Below are positions 16,262-23,921 of a DNA stretch of 64,000 nt, one piece after another. Positions within the stretch are counted from its first letter, which is position 1. Each line of letters opens with the position of its first letter. A program made the position numbers and the translations under genes. The notes under the pieces were generated by a model that worked only from the letters and a program-made list of their open reading frames with translations, did not search any database and was not told the DNA's origin. Source of the stretch: an uncultured Oscillospiraceae bacterium (GTDB taxonomy: Bacteria; Bacillota; Clostridia; Oscillospirales; Acutalibacteraceae); the NCBI GenBank assembly GCA_900540295.1, contig UQFM01000002.1, forward strand, positions 1-64,000, given 5' to 3'.

Positions 16262-16290
16262 ATCATATCGGATATGTGGCGGGGTGTCAA
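16262..16290 (-). promoter_or_regulatory. Promoter of the retron RNA and RT
   Basis: On the minus strand TTGACA (16285-16290), a 17-bp spacer, and TATGAT (16262-16267), starting seven bases after the HD gene stop codon and placing the transcription start a few bases before the a1 repeat. The retron therefore has its own transcript start. Confidence 0.85.
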
Positions 16291-16297
16291 TACGGCA

Positions 16298-16885
16298 TTA
16301 TTTCAATAGCCCTTTTTTGTAACACGACTCCACGGCAAACTCCACAAATGCCCAAAGCGCGGGAAGAACCTCTTTGGTCAACGCATTGCGTGCATAGACC
16401 TGTTCGCGGGTGACGGTGCGCCCTTTCCAAGAGGCACCGTCCGTATAGTAGTTTAACAGTAGGGGCTGTAAGCGGTCAATCGCGGCGGCATACTGCGCAT
16501 CGTCGGTTTCGGCTTTGTCGAATTCTTCCCATAGTGCGCGGTAGGCTTTGCCCTGCTCGTCGGGCAGGAGCGCTTCCACGCGGTCAGCGGCAAGAGCTTC
16601 GCGTGCCTGCTGTGTTTCCACAACGTCCTTGTCAAAACACGGTGTGTCGCCCGCATAGATTTCCACCAAATCGTGAACCAACAGCATACGGACGGCACGG
16701 TCAATATTGACTGTGGGCTTCGCGTATTCAGAGAGCGTGAGCGCCATCATCGCCGCGTGCCACGAGTGCGCGGCGTCGTCCTCACGGCGTGCGTTGCCGA
16801 TGACCCAATTCTGCCGCAAAACAGATTTCATTTTGTCGATTTCTCGAAGGAATTCAATTTGAGAGGTTAATTTTTGACTATCCAT
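16298..16885 (-). CDS. HD-domain phosphohydrolase (HD_3, YfbR/5'-nucleotidase-like)
   Basis: A 195-residue HD-superfamily metal-dependent phosphohydrolase. Metal ligands are visible: His in DDAAHSWHAAMMALTLSEYA (about residue 40), the HD pair in LLVHDLVEIYAGDTPCFD (about 70) and a later Asp in AAAIDRLQPLLLNYY. The N-terminal QIEFLREIDKMKSVLRQNW is typical of this branch, related to 5'-deoxynucleotidases and dNTPase-like enzymes; the substrate is not known. It lies immediately upstream of the retron promoter in the same orientation. A broken copy of its 5' end lies on the far side of the retron (14559-14654). The family is common in Clostridia, so it may be a normal neighbour rather than a retron part. 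Confidence 0.88.
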   Translation of the reverse strand: MDSQKLTSQIEFLREIDKMKSVLRQNWVIGNARREDDAAHSWHAAMMALTLSEYAKPTVNIDRAVRMLLVHDLVEIYAGDTPCFDKDVVETQQAREALAADRVEALLPDEQGKAYRALWEEFDKAETDDAQYAAAIDRLQPLLLNYYTDGASWKGRTVTREQVYARNALTKEVLPALWAFVEFAVESCYKKGLLK

Positions 16886-17184
16886 TTATATCCGCCTTTT
16901 CTTTTGATAGTTGGTTTTCGACTATACATGTAGGGGGCGATTTTTTACATCTGCATGTACTTGCGTTTACAAACCGTAGGGGCGTGCATTGCGCGCCCGC
17001 CGAAGTCTGATGAATTTTGCGGACGGACGAGGACGTCCGTCCCTACGCGCAAATCCAATTCATTTTGTACTGTGGGCAGGACGGACAGCCACAAGGGCTG
17101 TCCCTACGGGTTGCGAATCAAATTCACCTTGTTCTGTGTGCGATTCTTCGCTGCGCTCAGAATGACAGATTGTTCCACATTCCG
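16886..17184. repeat. Repeat-filled gap between HD gene and mfd
   Basis: No gene is seen. A GACTAT copy with GTAGGGGGCGA (about 16919-16940), GTAGGGGCGTGCATTGCGCGCCCG (about 16977-17000), GACGGACGAGGACGTCCGTCCCTAC (about 17022-17045), GGACAGCCACAAGGGCTGTCCCTAC (about 17083-17106) and the TTCTTCGC...CAGAATGAC module (17141-17166). Confidence 0.8.
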
Positions 17185-20100
17185 TCAATGCACCAAATAG
17201 CCGAAAACTTCACGCAGGGTATCTAGCGGCGTTTGGCTGTCGCCGATTTTTACGGCAATGTGCTTTTTGCCGCAGTCCGCAACCGACACTCTGCCGCGCA
17301 GTGCGCCTGACAGGTTCAATACCATTGAGGTATCCATTTCGTGGACATATAAAAGCACGCTTTGTCCCTTTTGCCCGATTTCGTAAATGCCCTTTGCCGC
17401 CGCCGTGTTGCGCAGTAAGGAGATGTCAATCAGCCCCTCTACCGAGCGCGGTATTGCACCGTAGCGGTCACGAAGCTCGTCGCGCACATCTGCCGCGTCC
17501 TCTGCGGAGCGAATATCCGCGATACGGCGGTAAACGGCAAGCCTCTGCGGAATGGTGTCGATGTATTTTTCGGGAATGTGCGCATCAATTTGCATATCGA
17601 TTAAGCAGTCTTTTTGCTTTAAGGGATTTTGTTCGCCCTTTTCCTCGCTGACGGCTTCGCCCAACAGCTGTAAGTACATATCATACCCGACCGCTTCCAT
17701 ATGCCCGTGCTGCTGCGCGCCCAAAACATTGCCCGCCCCGCGGATTTCGAGGTCGCGCATCGCGATTTTAAAGCCCGACCCGAATTCCGTGTATTCGCGG
17801 ATTGCCGACAGTCTGCGGTTCGCAATCTCCGACAACTCTTTGCCGCGCGTGAATGTGAAATAGGCACTGGCACGGCGCGCACTTCTGCCGACGCGTCCGC
17901 GAATCTGGTGCAGCTGTGCAAGGCCCAAACGGTCCGCGTCCTCAATAATCAGCGTGTTGCAGTTGGGGACGTCCACGCCCGTTTCAATAATCGTGGTGCA
18001 TACGAGAATGTCAATATCGCCTTCCAACAGCCGCCGCCAAATATCGCCGAGTTCATCCTCTGCCATTTTGCCGTGCGCCACGGCGACGCGTGCCTCGGGA
18101 AGCAGTTCCGCGATTTCGCCTGCACGCTGGTCAATGGTTTCCACGCGGTTGTGCAGGAAATACACCTGCCCGCCGCGCCGCAGTTCTTTTTCCATCGCCT
18201 GTAACAGAATGCCCATATCGTATTCAATTACATAGGTCTGCACGGGGGAGCGGTCCTGCGGGGCTTCCTCAATGACCGACATATCACGGATGCCCGTCAT
18301 CGCCATATTGAGTGTGCGCGGAATCGGCGTTGCGGACAGCGTCAGCACGTCTACCGTGGGGAACAGTTCCTTTAATTTTTCTTTCTGCGCCACGCCGAAC
18401 CGCTGTTCTTCATCCACAATGAGCAATCCCAAATCCTTGAATTTTACGTCCTTGGAGACAAGTCGGTGCGTGCCGACAATCAAATCTATATTGCCGCATC
18501 GCAAATCTTTGAGGATTTTTTCCTGCTGACGGGCGGTGCGGAAGCGTGAAATCATTTCCGTTTCAATCGGGAAGCCCTCAAAGCGGTTTAAAATGGTGCG
18601 GTAATGCTGTAATGCCAAAATCGTGGTCGGCACCAAAATAGCGCATTGCTTGCCGTCCGCTACGCATTTGAATGCGGCGCGCAGAGCGACCTCGGTTTTG
18701 CCGAAGCCTACGTCGCCGCAAAGCAGTCTGTCCATCGGGTAGCTTTTTTCCATATCGCCCTTGATTTCGTCAATCGCGCGTAGCTGGTCGGCGGTTTCCT
18801 CATAGGGGAAACGACGTTCAAAGTCACTTTGCATATCAATGTCGGGGGAGAAGGCGTACCCGGGGGCGTTTTGCCGTTTGGCGTAGAGCGCAATAAGCTG
18901 GTCTGCCATATCCTTGACCGCCGTGCGCACGCGCGAACGCGTTTTTTCCCATTCCTTGCCGCCGATGCGGTTCAATTTTACGGTGCGTCCCGTTTCCTCG
19001 TGCGGACCGATGTATTTGGAAACCAAATCCAGCTGTGTAACGGGGACATACAGCACATCGCTTTTGGCGTAACGGATTTTAATGTAATCCTTGGTGATTT
19101 TGCCGACTTCTAATTTCTGAATGCCGTCAAATACGCCGATGCCGTGCGCCGCGTGGACAACATAGTCGCCTTTATGCAGTTCGTCTAAAGAGTGCAGTCC
19201 CTGTCCCTTTTTAAACCCCGCGCGGGATTTGCGTTTCGCCTGTACGGCGGCGCGGGTATAGGTATAGACATAAAATTTTTCGTGCGGATAAGAGAATCCG
19301 TAGGAGAGCGTTCCCGAAAGCACTGTCACGCGCCCTTTCGGGAATGCGTTCGGCGTTACGGGGAAATACAGCGCGGGAATGCCCTCGGCTTCCAAATCCT
19401 CTGCGAGGGTTTTGGCGGATTTTTCCGTGCCGCCGAGCACAACGACCGTCGCATCCTTTTGCAGGATGGGCTGAATATCCTCGCAAAGTATATCCAGCTT
19501 GCCGTTCCAGCCGGGCAGTTGTGTCGCAGTAAAGGTGACAAGGTCTTTTACAGGTGTGTCAAAGCTCCCGCGTGCAAAATTGTCAAGATAAATGACGCTG
19601 TGTTTTTCGTAGGCACGGAACAGCTCGGCAGGCGTTAGATGAAATTTATCTACACCCTTACAAAGCTGTCCTTCCTCCAAAAGTGCCTTGATTTCTTCCT
19701 GTATCAGCTTTGCGGAGGCGTTTGCGCGCTCTTTCACATTGGCGCTTTCACAGATGAAAACAAATGTGTTTTCATCTGCATAGTCGAAAACTGTCTGCGC
19801 ACTTGAAAAAGCGAGCGGCAAGTACTTGTCGGTGGAGTTTAATTTCACACCGCTTTTCAGTCGGTCAATATCACTGAACAGTGCTTCTTTTTGCTTGGCG
19901 GCGTGCTTGCCCTTCAGTGTTTTCGAGAGGGCTTCGATTTTTTCAATCAACACGCGGTCGCTGTCAAACAGTACTTCTTTGGCAGGCATTAAAGCGAATT
20001 CCGTCAGGCGTTCGTTGCGGCGCTGAGAACGAATATCGAAGTAAGACATACTGTCTACCGTGTCGCCGAAGAACTCCACGCGCACGGGGTTTTCCTCCCC

Positions 20101-20655
20101 GGGCGAGAACAAATCAAGGATTCCGCCGCGCAAAGAAAACTGCCCTGCGCCTTCGACCATATCACAGCGGGTGTAGCCGCTTTCAAGCAGTACGGAAACA
20201 ACCGATTCAATTTTAATATCTTTGCCGACTTTTAAGGTACAGGCGCGTTTTTGCAGTTCCTCGGGCGGAACGGTATACTGCATCGCTGCCGAAACCGCAC
20301 AGACCACCGCCTGTACATTGCCCGCAAGCATTGCCGTCAGCGCCTTTAAGCGCCGCTGTTCGTATTCGTGCGAGCGTGTTTCGGTTGCCGTGTGAAACAC
20401 AAATTCACGTTCGGGGTATAAAAGCGCCGACATGCCGAGGGTGTTTAAATCCTCGGTAAGCTTTGTTGCGCTTGCCTCATCGGGCATGACGATGAGGGCG
20501 CGTTTCCTGAGCGCGGCGCAGAGCGCGTCGGCAATATGGGCTTTGTGAATGGCAGAAAGCCCCAAAACACCGAGCGGCAGACGCCGTTTCTGCACGGCGG
20601 TCAGCACAGCGCGGTATTCAGGGGAGTCTTTGAGAGATTCTCTGAATCCGGACAT
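17185..20655 (-). CDS. mfd: Transcription-repair coupling factor Mfd
   Basis: A full-length 1156-residue Mfd, which removes stalled RNA polymerase from DNA lesions and recruits UvrA. Order of domains: N-terminal UvrB-homology region; CarD/RID polymerase-interaction domain (KKGQGLHSLDELHKGDYVVHAAHGIGVF, about residues 480-510); superfamily 2 translocase with Walker A LLCGDVGFGKTEVALRAAF and DEEQ box IVDEEQRFGV; TRG region; C-terminal TRCF domain (KDCLIDMQIDAHIPEKYI). GGAG lies ten bases before the ATG. Last gene of a five-gene minus-strand operon, 18 bp after pth; the glmU-pth-mfd order is common in Firmicutes. Confidence 0.97.
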   Translation of the reverse strand: MSGFRESLKDSPEYRAVLTAVQKRRLPLGVLGLSAIHKAHIADALCAALRKRALIVMPDEASATKLTEDLNTLGMSALLYPEREFVFHTATETRSHEYEQRRLKALTAMLAGNVQAVVCAVSAAMQYTVPPEELQKRACTLKVGKDIKIESVVSVLLESGYTRCDMVEGAGQFSLRGGILDLFSPGEENPVRVEFFGDTVDSMSYFDIRSQRRNERLTEFALMPAKEVLFDSDRVLIEKIEALSKTLKGKHAAKQKEALFSDIDRLKSGVKLNSTDKYLPLAFSSAQTVFDYADENTFVFICESANVKERANASAKLIQEEIKALLEEGQLCKGVDKFHLTPAELFRAYEKHSVIYLDNFARGSFDTPVKDLVTFTATQLPGWNGKLDILCEDIQPILQKDATVVVLGGTEKSAKTLAEDLEAEGIPALYFPVTPNAFPKGRVTVLSGTLSYGFSYPHEKFYVYTYTRAAVQAKRKSRAGFKKGQGLHSLDELHKGDYVVHAAHGIGVFDGIQKLEVGKITKDYIKIRYAKSDVLYVPVTQLDLVSKYIGPHEETGRTVKLNRIGGKEWEKTRSRVRTAVKDMADQLIALYAKRQNAPGYAFSPDIDMQSDFERRFPYEETADQLRAIDEIKGDMEKSYPMDRLLCGDVGFGKTEVALRAAFKCVADGKQCAILVPTTILALQHYRTILNRFEGFPIETEMISRFRTARQQEKILKDLRCGNIDLIVGTHRLVSKDVKFKDLGLLIVDEEQRFGVAQKEKLKELFPTVDVLTLSATPIPRTLNMAMTGIRDMSVIEEAPQDRSPVQTYVIEYDMGILLQAMEKELRRGGQVYFLHNRVETIDQRAGEIAELLPEARVAVAHGKMAEDELGDIWRRLLEGDIDILVCTTIIETGVDVPNCNTLIIEDADRLGLAQLHQIRGRVGRSARRASAYFTFTRGKELSEIANRRLSAIREYTEFGSGFKIAMRDLEIRGAGNVLGAQQHGHMEAVGYDMYLQLLGEAVSEEKGEQNPLKQKDCLIDMQIDAHIPEKYIDTIPQRLAVYRRIADIRSAEDAADVRDELRDRYGAIPRSVEGLIDISLLRNTAAAKGIYEIGQKGQSVLLYVHEMDTSMVLNLSGALRGRVSVADCGKKHIAVKIGDSQTPLDTLREVFGYLVH

Positions 20656-20673
20656 AGATAAGGTACTCCAATA

Positions 20674-21282
20674 TTAAGAATTATATAGATTCATTGCTTT
20701 GTCGGTTTCGCCGTCCAACAGCAGTTCTACGGCGGCGCAGGCGTTTTCGAGTGCGGATTTAAGCGGTGCTTCCTCATCCTTTTTGAATTCGGAAAGCACC
20801 CAATCAGCAAGGTCATAATCAGGGTGCGGTTTTTTGCCCACGCCGATTTTGATGCGCGGAAATTTGTCGCTTGCGAGGTGGTAAATGATATTTTTAATGC
20901 CGTTGTGCCCGCCGTCCGTACCCTTGCGGCGAATGCGAAGCTTACCCACGTCTAAAGAAATATCGTCAAACAGCACAAGAATCCGTTCGGGCGGAATTTT
21001 GTAAAATGCCGCCGCCTCGCGTACAGCTTCGCCGCTTAAATTCATATAGGTTTGCGGTTTTAAAATCAAACAGCGGTGTCCGCCGATGACCGCGTCGCCC
21101 AAAAGGGAACGGAATTTCAGCTTTTTCACGGTGAATCCGTGCTTTTGGGCGAGCATATCCACGCACAAAAAGCCTGCGTTGTGGCGCGTGAATTCGTATT
21201 TTCGGTCGGGATTGCCCAGTCCCACAATCATAAATTCGGGCGCGCCGACAGAGGAAGAATTGAAAGTTTTACGCTGGAACAT
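20674..21282 (-). CDS. pth: Peptidyl-tRNA hydrolase
   Basis: Releases tRNA from peptidyl-tRNA that has dropped off the ribosome. The protein of 202 residues has the Pth motifs MIVGLGNPDRKYEFTRHNAGF with the catalytic His and Asn, LILKPQTYMNLSGEAV, and LVLFDDISLDVGKLRIRRKGTDGGHNG. The N-terminal 17 residues are longer than in E. coli. I choose ATG 21282, four bases from the stop of the upstream gene and behind a GGAG inside it; an in-frame extension to 21411 would run through the GlmU-like gene in another frame. Operon partner of mfd. Confidence 0.95.
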   Translation of the reverse strand: MFQRKTFNSSSVGAPEFMIVGLGNPDRKYEFTRHNAGFLCVDMLAQKHGFTVKKLKFRSLLGDAVIGGHRCLILKPQTYMNLSGEAVREAAAFYKIPPERILVLFDDISLDVGKLRIRRKGTDGGHNGIKNIIYHLASDKFPRIKIGVGKKPHPDYDLADWVLSEFKKDEEAPLKSALENACAAVELLLDGETDKAMNLYNS

Positions 21283-21283
21283 C

Positions 21284-22000
21284 TTATTTCTCCGCCGCCC
21301 CGTCCCGACGGGTGACCCATCCTTCTTTGTTGACCTGCCGCGCGCGCGCAATACCCAAAGAAACATCGGGTACATCCTCGGTGATGGTCGAGCCGGCGGC
21401 GGTGTATGCACCCTCGCCTACGGTGACGGGTGCGACGAGATTTGTGTTACAGCCGATGAAGGCGTCGTCTTTAATCGTGGTGCGGAATTTCGCTTTGCCC
21501 GTATAATTCACGGTGACTGTGCCGCAACCGAAATTGACGCGCTTGCCGACGTCGGAATCGCCGACATAGGTTAAGTGGGAAACCTTTGTGCCTGTGTCGA
21601 TATTGGAATTTTTTACTTCCACGAAATTGCCGAGATGCACGCTTTCGCCGACAACGGAATTGGGGCGGATGTGTACAAACGGCCCGATATTCACGCCGCC
21701 TTTGACAACAGAATTGTAGCATTGCGTGCTGTTGAGTTTTGCATTGTCCCCCACCGTGCTGTTTTCAATTAAACTGTTCGGGCCGATAACACAGTTTTCG
21801 CCAATGGTGGTTTCGCCGCGCAAAATTGTGCCTGGTAAAATTTGTGTACCCGTGCCGATTTTTACGGTTTCGTCTATCATAACGCCGTCAAAGCAGGGGA
21901 TTTGTACGTCTGCCGCAACGTGGCTTTCTAAGATGGCGATGCGTTTTTCTTCGCCCTGTCTTTGTGCGAGGACAAGGGAATTTATCGGAGATTCGGTCAT
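21284..22000 (-). CDS. Stand-alone GlmU-type left-handed beta-helix acetyltransferase domain
   Basis: A 238-residue protein equal to the C-terminal half of GlmU, which acetylates glucosamine-1-phosphate. Hexapeptide repeats start at about residue 40 (VKIGTG, TTIGEN, STVGDN). The active-site region is kept: FVHIRPNSVVGESVHLGNFVEVKNS, KVSHLTYVGDSDVG, NFGCGTVTVNYTGKAKFRT and IGCNTNLVAPVTVG. The N-terminal uridylyltransferase domain is missing, and residues 1-30 do not resemble it. Either the two GlmU activities are split between genes in this organism, or this is a related sugar acetyltransferase. Position before pth-mfd is the normal one for glmU. Confidence 0.88.
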   Translation of the reverse strand: MTESPINSLVLAQRQGEEKRIAILESHVAADVQIPCFDGVMIDETVKIGTGTQILPGTILRGETTIGENCVIGPNSLIENSTVGDNAKLNSTQCYNSVVKGGVNIGPFVHIRPNSVVGESVHLGNFVEVKNSNIDTGTKVSHLTYVGDSDVGKRVNFGCGTVTVNYTGKAKFRTTIKDDAFIGCNTNLVAPVTVGEGAYTAAGSTITEDVPDVSLGIARARQVNKEGWVTRRDGAAEK

Positions 22001-22021
22001 TGTAAAAGCTCCTTTAAAATT

Positions 22022-22216
22022 TTAATTTTGTTTATGTACCATTTTATATTCATCGTATGCGCTGAAGTACGGACAGCTTTGCGTGTTGAAACTTAAAAAG
22101 TTCACCATTTCGTCTTCGTCCAAATTGATTTCGCAGACATACTGTTCGCTTTCCTCGTCATAATCGTAATATGCGCAGAAATCACAGCGCGACGCGGGCG
22201 CTTTTGTATTTTCCAT
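22022..22216 (-). CDS. DUF6472 family protein
   Basis: A 64-residue acidic protein with a probable metal-binding cysteine set: CDFCAYYDYDEESEQYVC near the N-terminus and a later CPYF, then DEYKMVHKQN at the end. This pattern matches DUF6472, a small family of Clostridia without known function. Its start overlaps the cyclase stop by one base, and the GlmU-like gene follows after 21 bp, so it belongs to this operon. Confidence 0.85.
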   Translation of the reverse strand: MENTKAPASRCDFCAYYDYDEESEQYVCEINLDEDEMVNFLSFNTQSCPYFSAYDEYKMVHKQN

Positions 22217-22821
22217 TATGCTTTACCGCTCCAAAAAATATAGTCGCTGATGAGCACGGCGCGCGTGAACGCCGCTTCCGCCCCGCCGATTTTCACAGGG
22301 GGCGCGATTAAAAAGTATTCGCCGTTTGACGTTTCGGAAAGATTCAAGCCCTCTAACAGCACCACATTTTCCTGCAAAAAGGCGCGGTGCGTCTGCCCCG
22401 TGCCGTGCGGCGGTTCTACGGTTAAACCGTCCGTGCCGCAAAGCTTACAGCCGTAATACGCCATCGCCTCGGCGGCGGTTTCATGAATAAATGCCTTGCC
22501 GCCGCTTTTTAAAAGAATACGCTCAACGCCGCGCGGAAATGCATTTTCCACAACCTCGCCTGTAATGATGCCCGGGGAAACCTCAATTACCCTGCAAGGG
22601 CCGATACAGGTTTCGAGAGGGATTGCGCCGACGTCGGGCGCGTCTTCCAAAAAATGCAGCGGTGCATCCATATGGGTGCCGTTATGTAACCCCGCATACA
22701 GCGCGTTTAAGTTGTATGCATCGCCGTTTTGCAGTTTGGCAATCGGCGAAAGTTCGGGAACGGGGTCACCCTCATAAACTTCCGCCGTCAGTAAATCGTT
22801 GGAAATATCGATGATTTTCAT
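22216..22821 (-). CDS. Cyclase family protein (kynurenine formamidase-like metal hydrolase)
   Basis: A 201-residue member of the cyclase family (PF04199), zinc or manganese hydrolases that include arylformamidase. The metal-binding signature is visible as LHNGTHMDAPLHF (HxGTHxDxPxH, about residues 46-58). In anaerobic bacteria the substrate is usually unknown, so a kynurenine role should not be assumed. First gene of the cyclase-DUF6472-GlmU(C)-pth-mfd operon; the only upstream DNA is repeat-filled. Confidence 0.88.
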   Translation of the reverse strand: MKIIDISNDLLTAEVYEGDPVPELSPIAKLQNGDAYNLNALYAGLHNGTHMDAPLHFLEDAPDVGAIPLETCIGPCRVIEVSPGIITGEVVENAFPRGVERILLKSGGKAFIHETAAEAMAYYGCKLCGTDGLTVEPPHGTGQTHRAFLQENVVLLEGLNLSETSNGEYFLIAPPVKIGGAEAAFTRAVLISDYIFWSGKA

Positions 22822-23174
22822 AACAAGCCCCCTTTTTTAATTTATGTTATTTGTTTGTCATTCTGAGCGAAGCGAAGAATCTCACATCGCACAAAGTAAA
22901 TTGTACAATCGGTAGGGCGGGGAAGATTTCCCTATTAGGGAAAATGTCACAAAGTGACAAAAGGGTGATGGCGTAGCCGTAACTTGCCCCTGCCGCAACT
23001 CGGTACAAAATTTCTACTCTGCTCGGGCGCGCAATGCACGCCCCTACGTTCGGTGCGTTTCCGTAAAATTGTGCAGATTCCGCGGGCGCTTCGTGAAGCG
23101 CCCCTACGATTTTTGCGTTGCCATTAGCATTGTGCAAAATCCAACCTTGCTCGGACGGACGGGGACGTCCGTCC
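22822..23174. repeat. Repeat-filled gap between two minus-strand operons
   Basis: No gene is seen. CATTCTGAGCGAAGCGAAGAATC (about 22858-22880), a TTCCCTATTAGGGAA and GTCACAAAGTGAC pair (22928-22963), GGGCGCGCAATGCACGCCCCTAC (about 23026-23046), GGGCGCTTCGTGAAGCGCCCCTAC (about 23084-23106) and GGACGGACGGGGACGTCCGTCCCTAC (about 23153-23177). The last repeat provides the stop codon of the phosphatase gene. Confidence 0.82.
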
Positions 23175-23909
23175 CTACGCGGTACACAACACCAACTCCC
23201 GCAATTCTGCGCAGTCCGCTTGTGAGAATCCGTTTTCTGCCAAAATGGCGAACAAATCATTGTCCCGAAAATATTGCAGCAGCGCTTCCATATGCGCGGG
23301 TGCGGAAGAGAGCATCGGCAGCATTTCTTCGTAATTCGGCATGGATTCCAAAATTTTATGCAGACCGTTGCGGTTGTAGGTGTTCGATACCTCGTAATCC
23401 GCCAAAATATCCGCGTCATATGCGCCGAGGATTGTCAGCAAAACCGCCGCAAGCACGCCTGTGCGGTCCTTGCCTGCGGTACAGTGAAAAATGACCGCGC
23501 CGTCCCGAAGTCCTGTTTTCACGGTGTGCAGTGCGGTGCACAGCAAATGCGGTGTTTTGCGCACCATATCGGCGTAGCATTCCGACATACTGCGGCGAAA
23601 TGCCGCGGCGGCGCCCTCGTCTAAATTGTGTATATCCAAATTTTCTTCCTGCATTGGGCAGTGGCAAAGCGCAATGCCGCTTGGCACGCGGTCAGGAAAG
23701 GTTTCCGTTTCGGAAAGACTGCGCAAATCCACTACGGTGCGCACGCCTTTTTGGTACAATACCTGCCATTCTTCGGCGTCCAGTGCGCTTAACGCGTCTG
23801 CGCGGAACAGGCGGTTCCACCGCACCACCCTGCCGCTTTCGGTGACAATGCCGCCCATATCGCGCACATTAAACGCGTGCGGCAAAATCAGATGTTTGAT
23901 GCAGTCCAT
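23175..23909 (-). CDS. Tyrosine-protein phosphatase (Y_phosphatase3 family)
   Basis: A 244-residue phosphatase of the bacterial dual-specificity/PTP type (PF13350). The active-site loop is FHCTAGKDRTGVLAAVLL (HCxxGKDRTG, about residues 140-157) and the N-terminal NVRDMGGI and RLFRADALSALD motifs are typical; an Asp in VDLRSLSETE precedes. Substrate unknown (protein phosphotyrosine or phosphoinositide). It is the last gene of the ATP-grasp-racemase-asnB operon, 12 bp after asnB. Its stop TAG (23175-23177) coincides with the edge of a repeat, suggesting the original C-terminus may have been altered. Confidence 0.9.
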   Translation of the reverse strand: MDCIKHLILPHAFNVRDMGGIVTESGRVVRWNRLFRADALSALDAEEWQVLYQKGVRTVVDLRSLSETETFPDRVPSGIALCHCPMQEENLDIHNLDEGAAAAFRRSMSECYADMVRKTPHLLCTALHTVKTGLRDGAVIFHCTAGKDRTGVLAAVLLTILGAYDADILADYEVSNTYNRNGLHKILESMPNYEEMLPMLSSAPAHMEALLQYFRDNDLFAILAENGFSQADCAELRELVLCTA

Positions 23910-23921
23910 AGCATACCCCTC

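Noticed and set aside
22905..23120. Short open frames in repeat blocks (with PLRGK or QKG-like words)
   Set aside because: They are translations of repeat modules that occur in several gaps; no ribosome binding sites.
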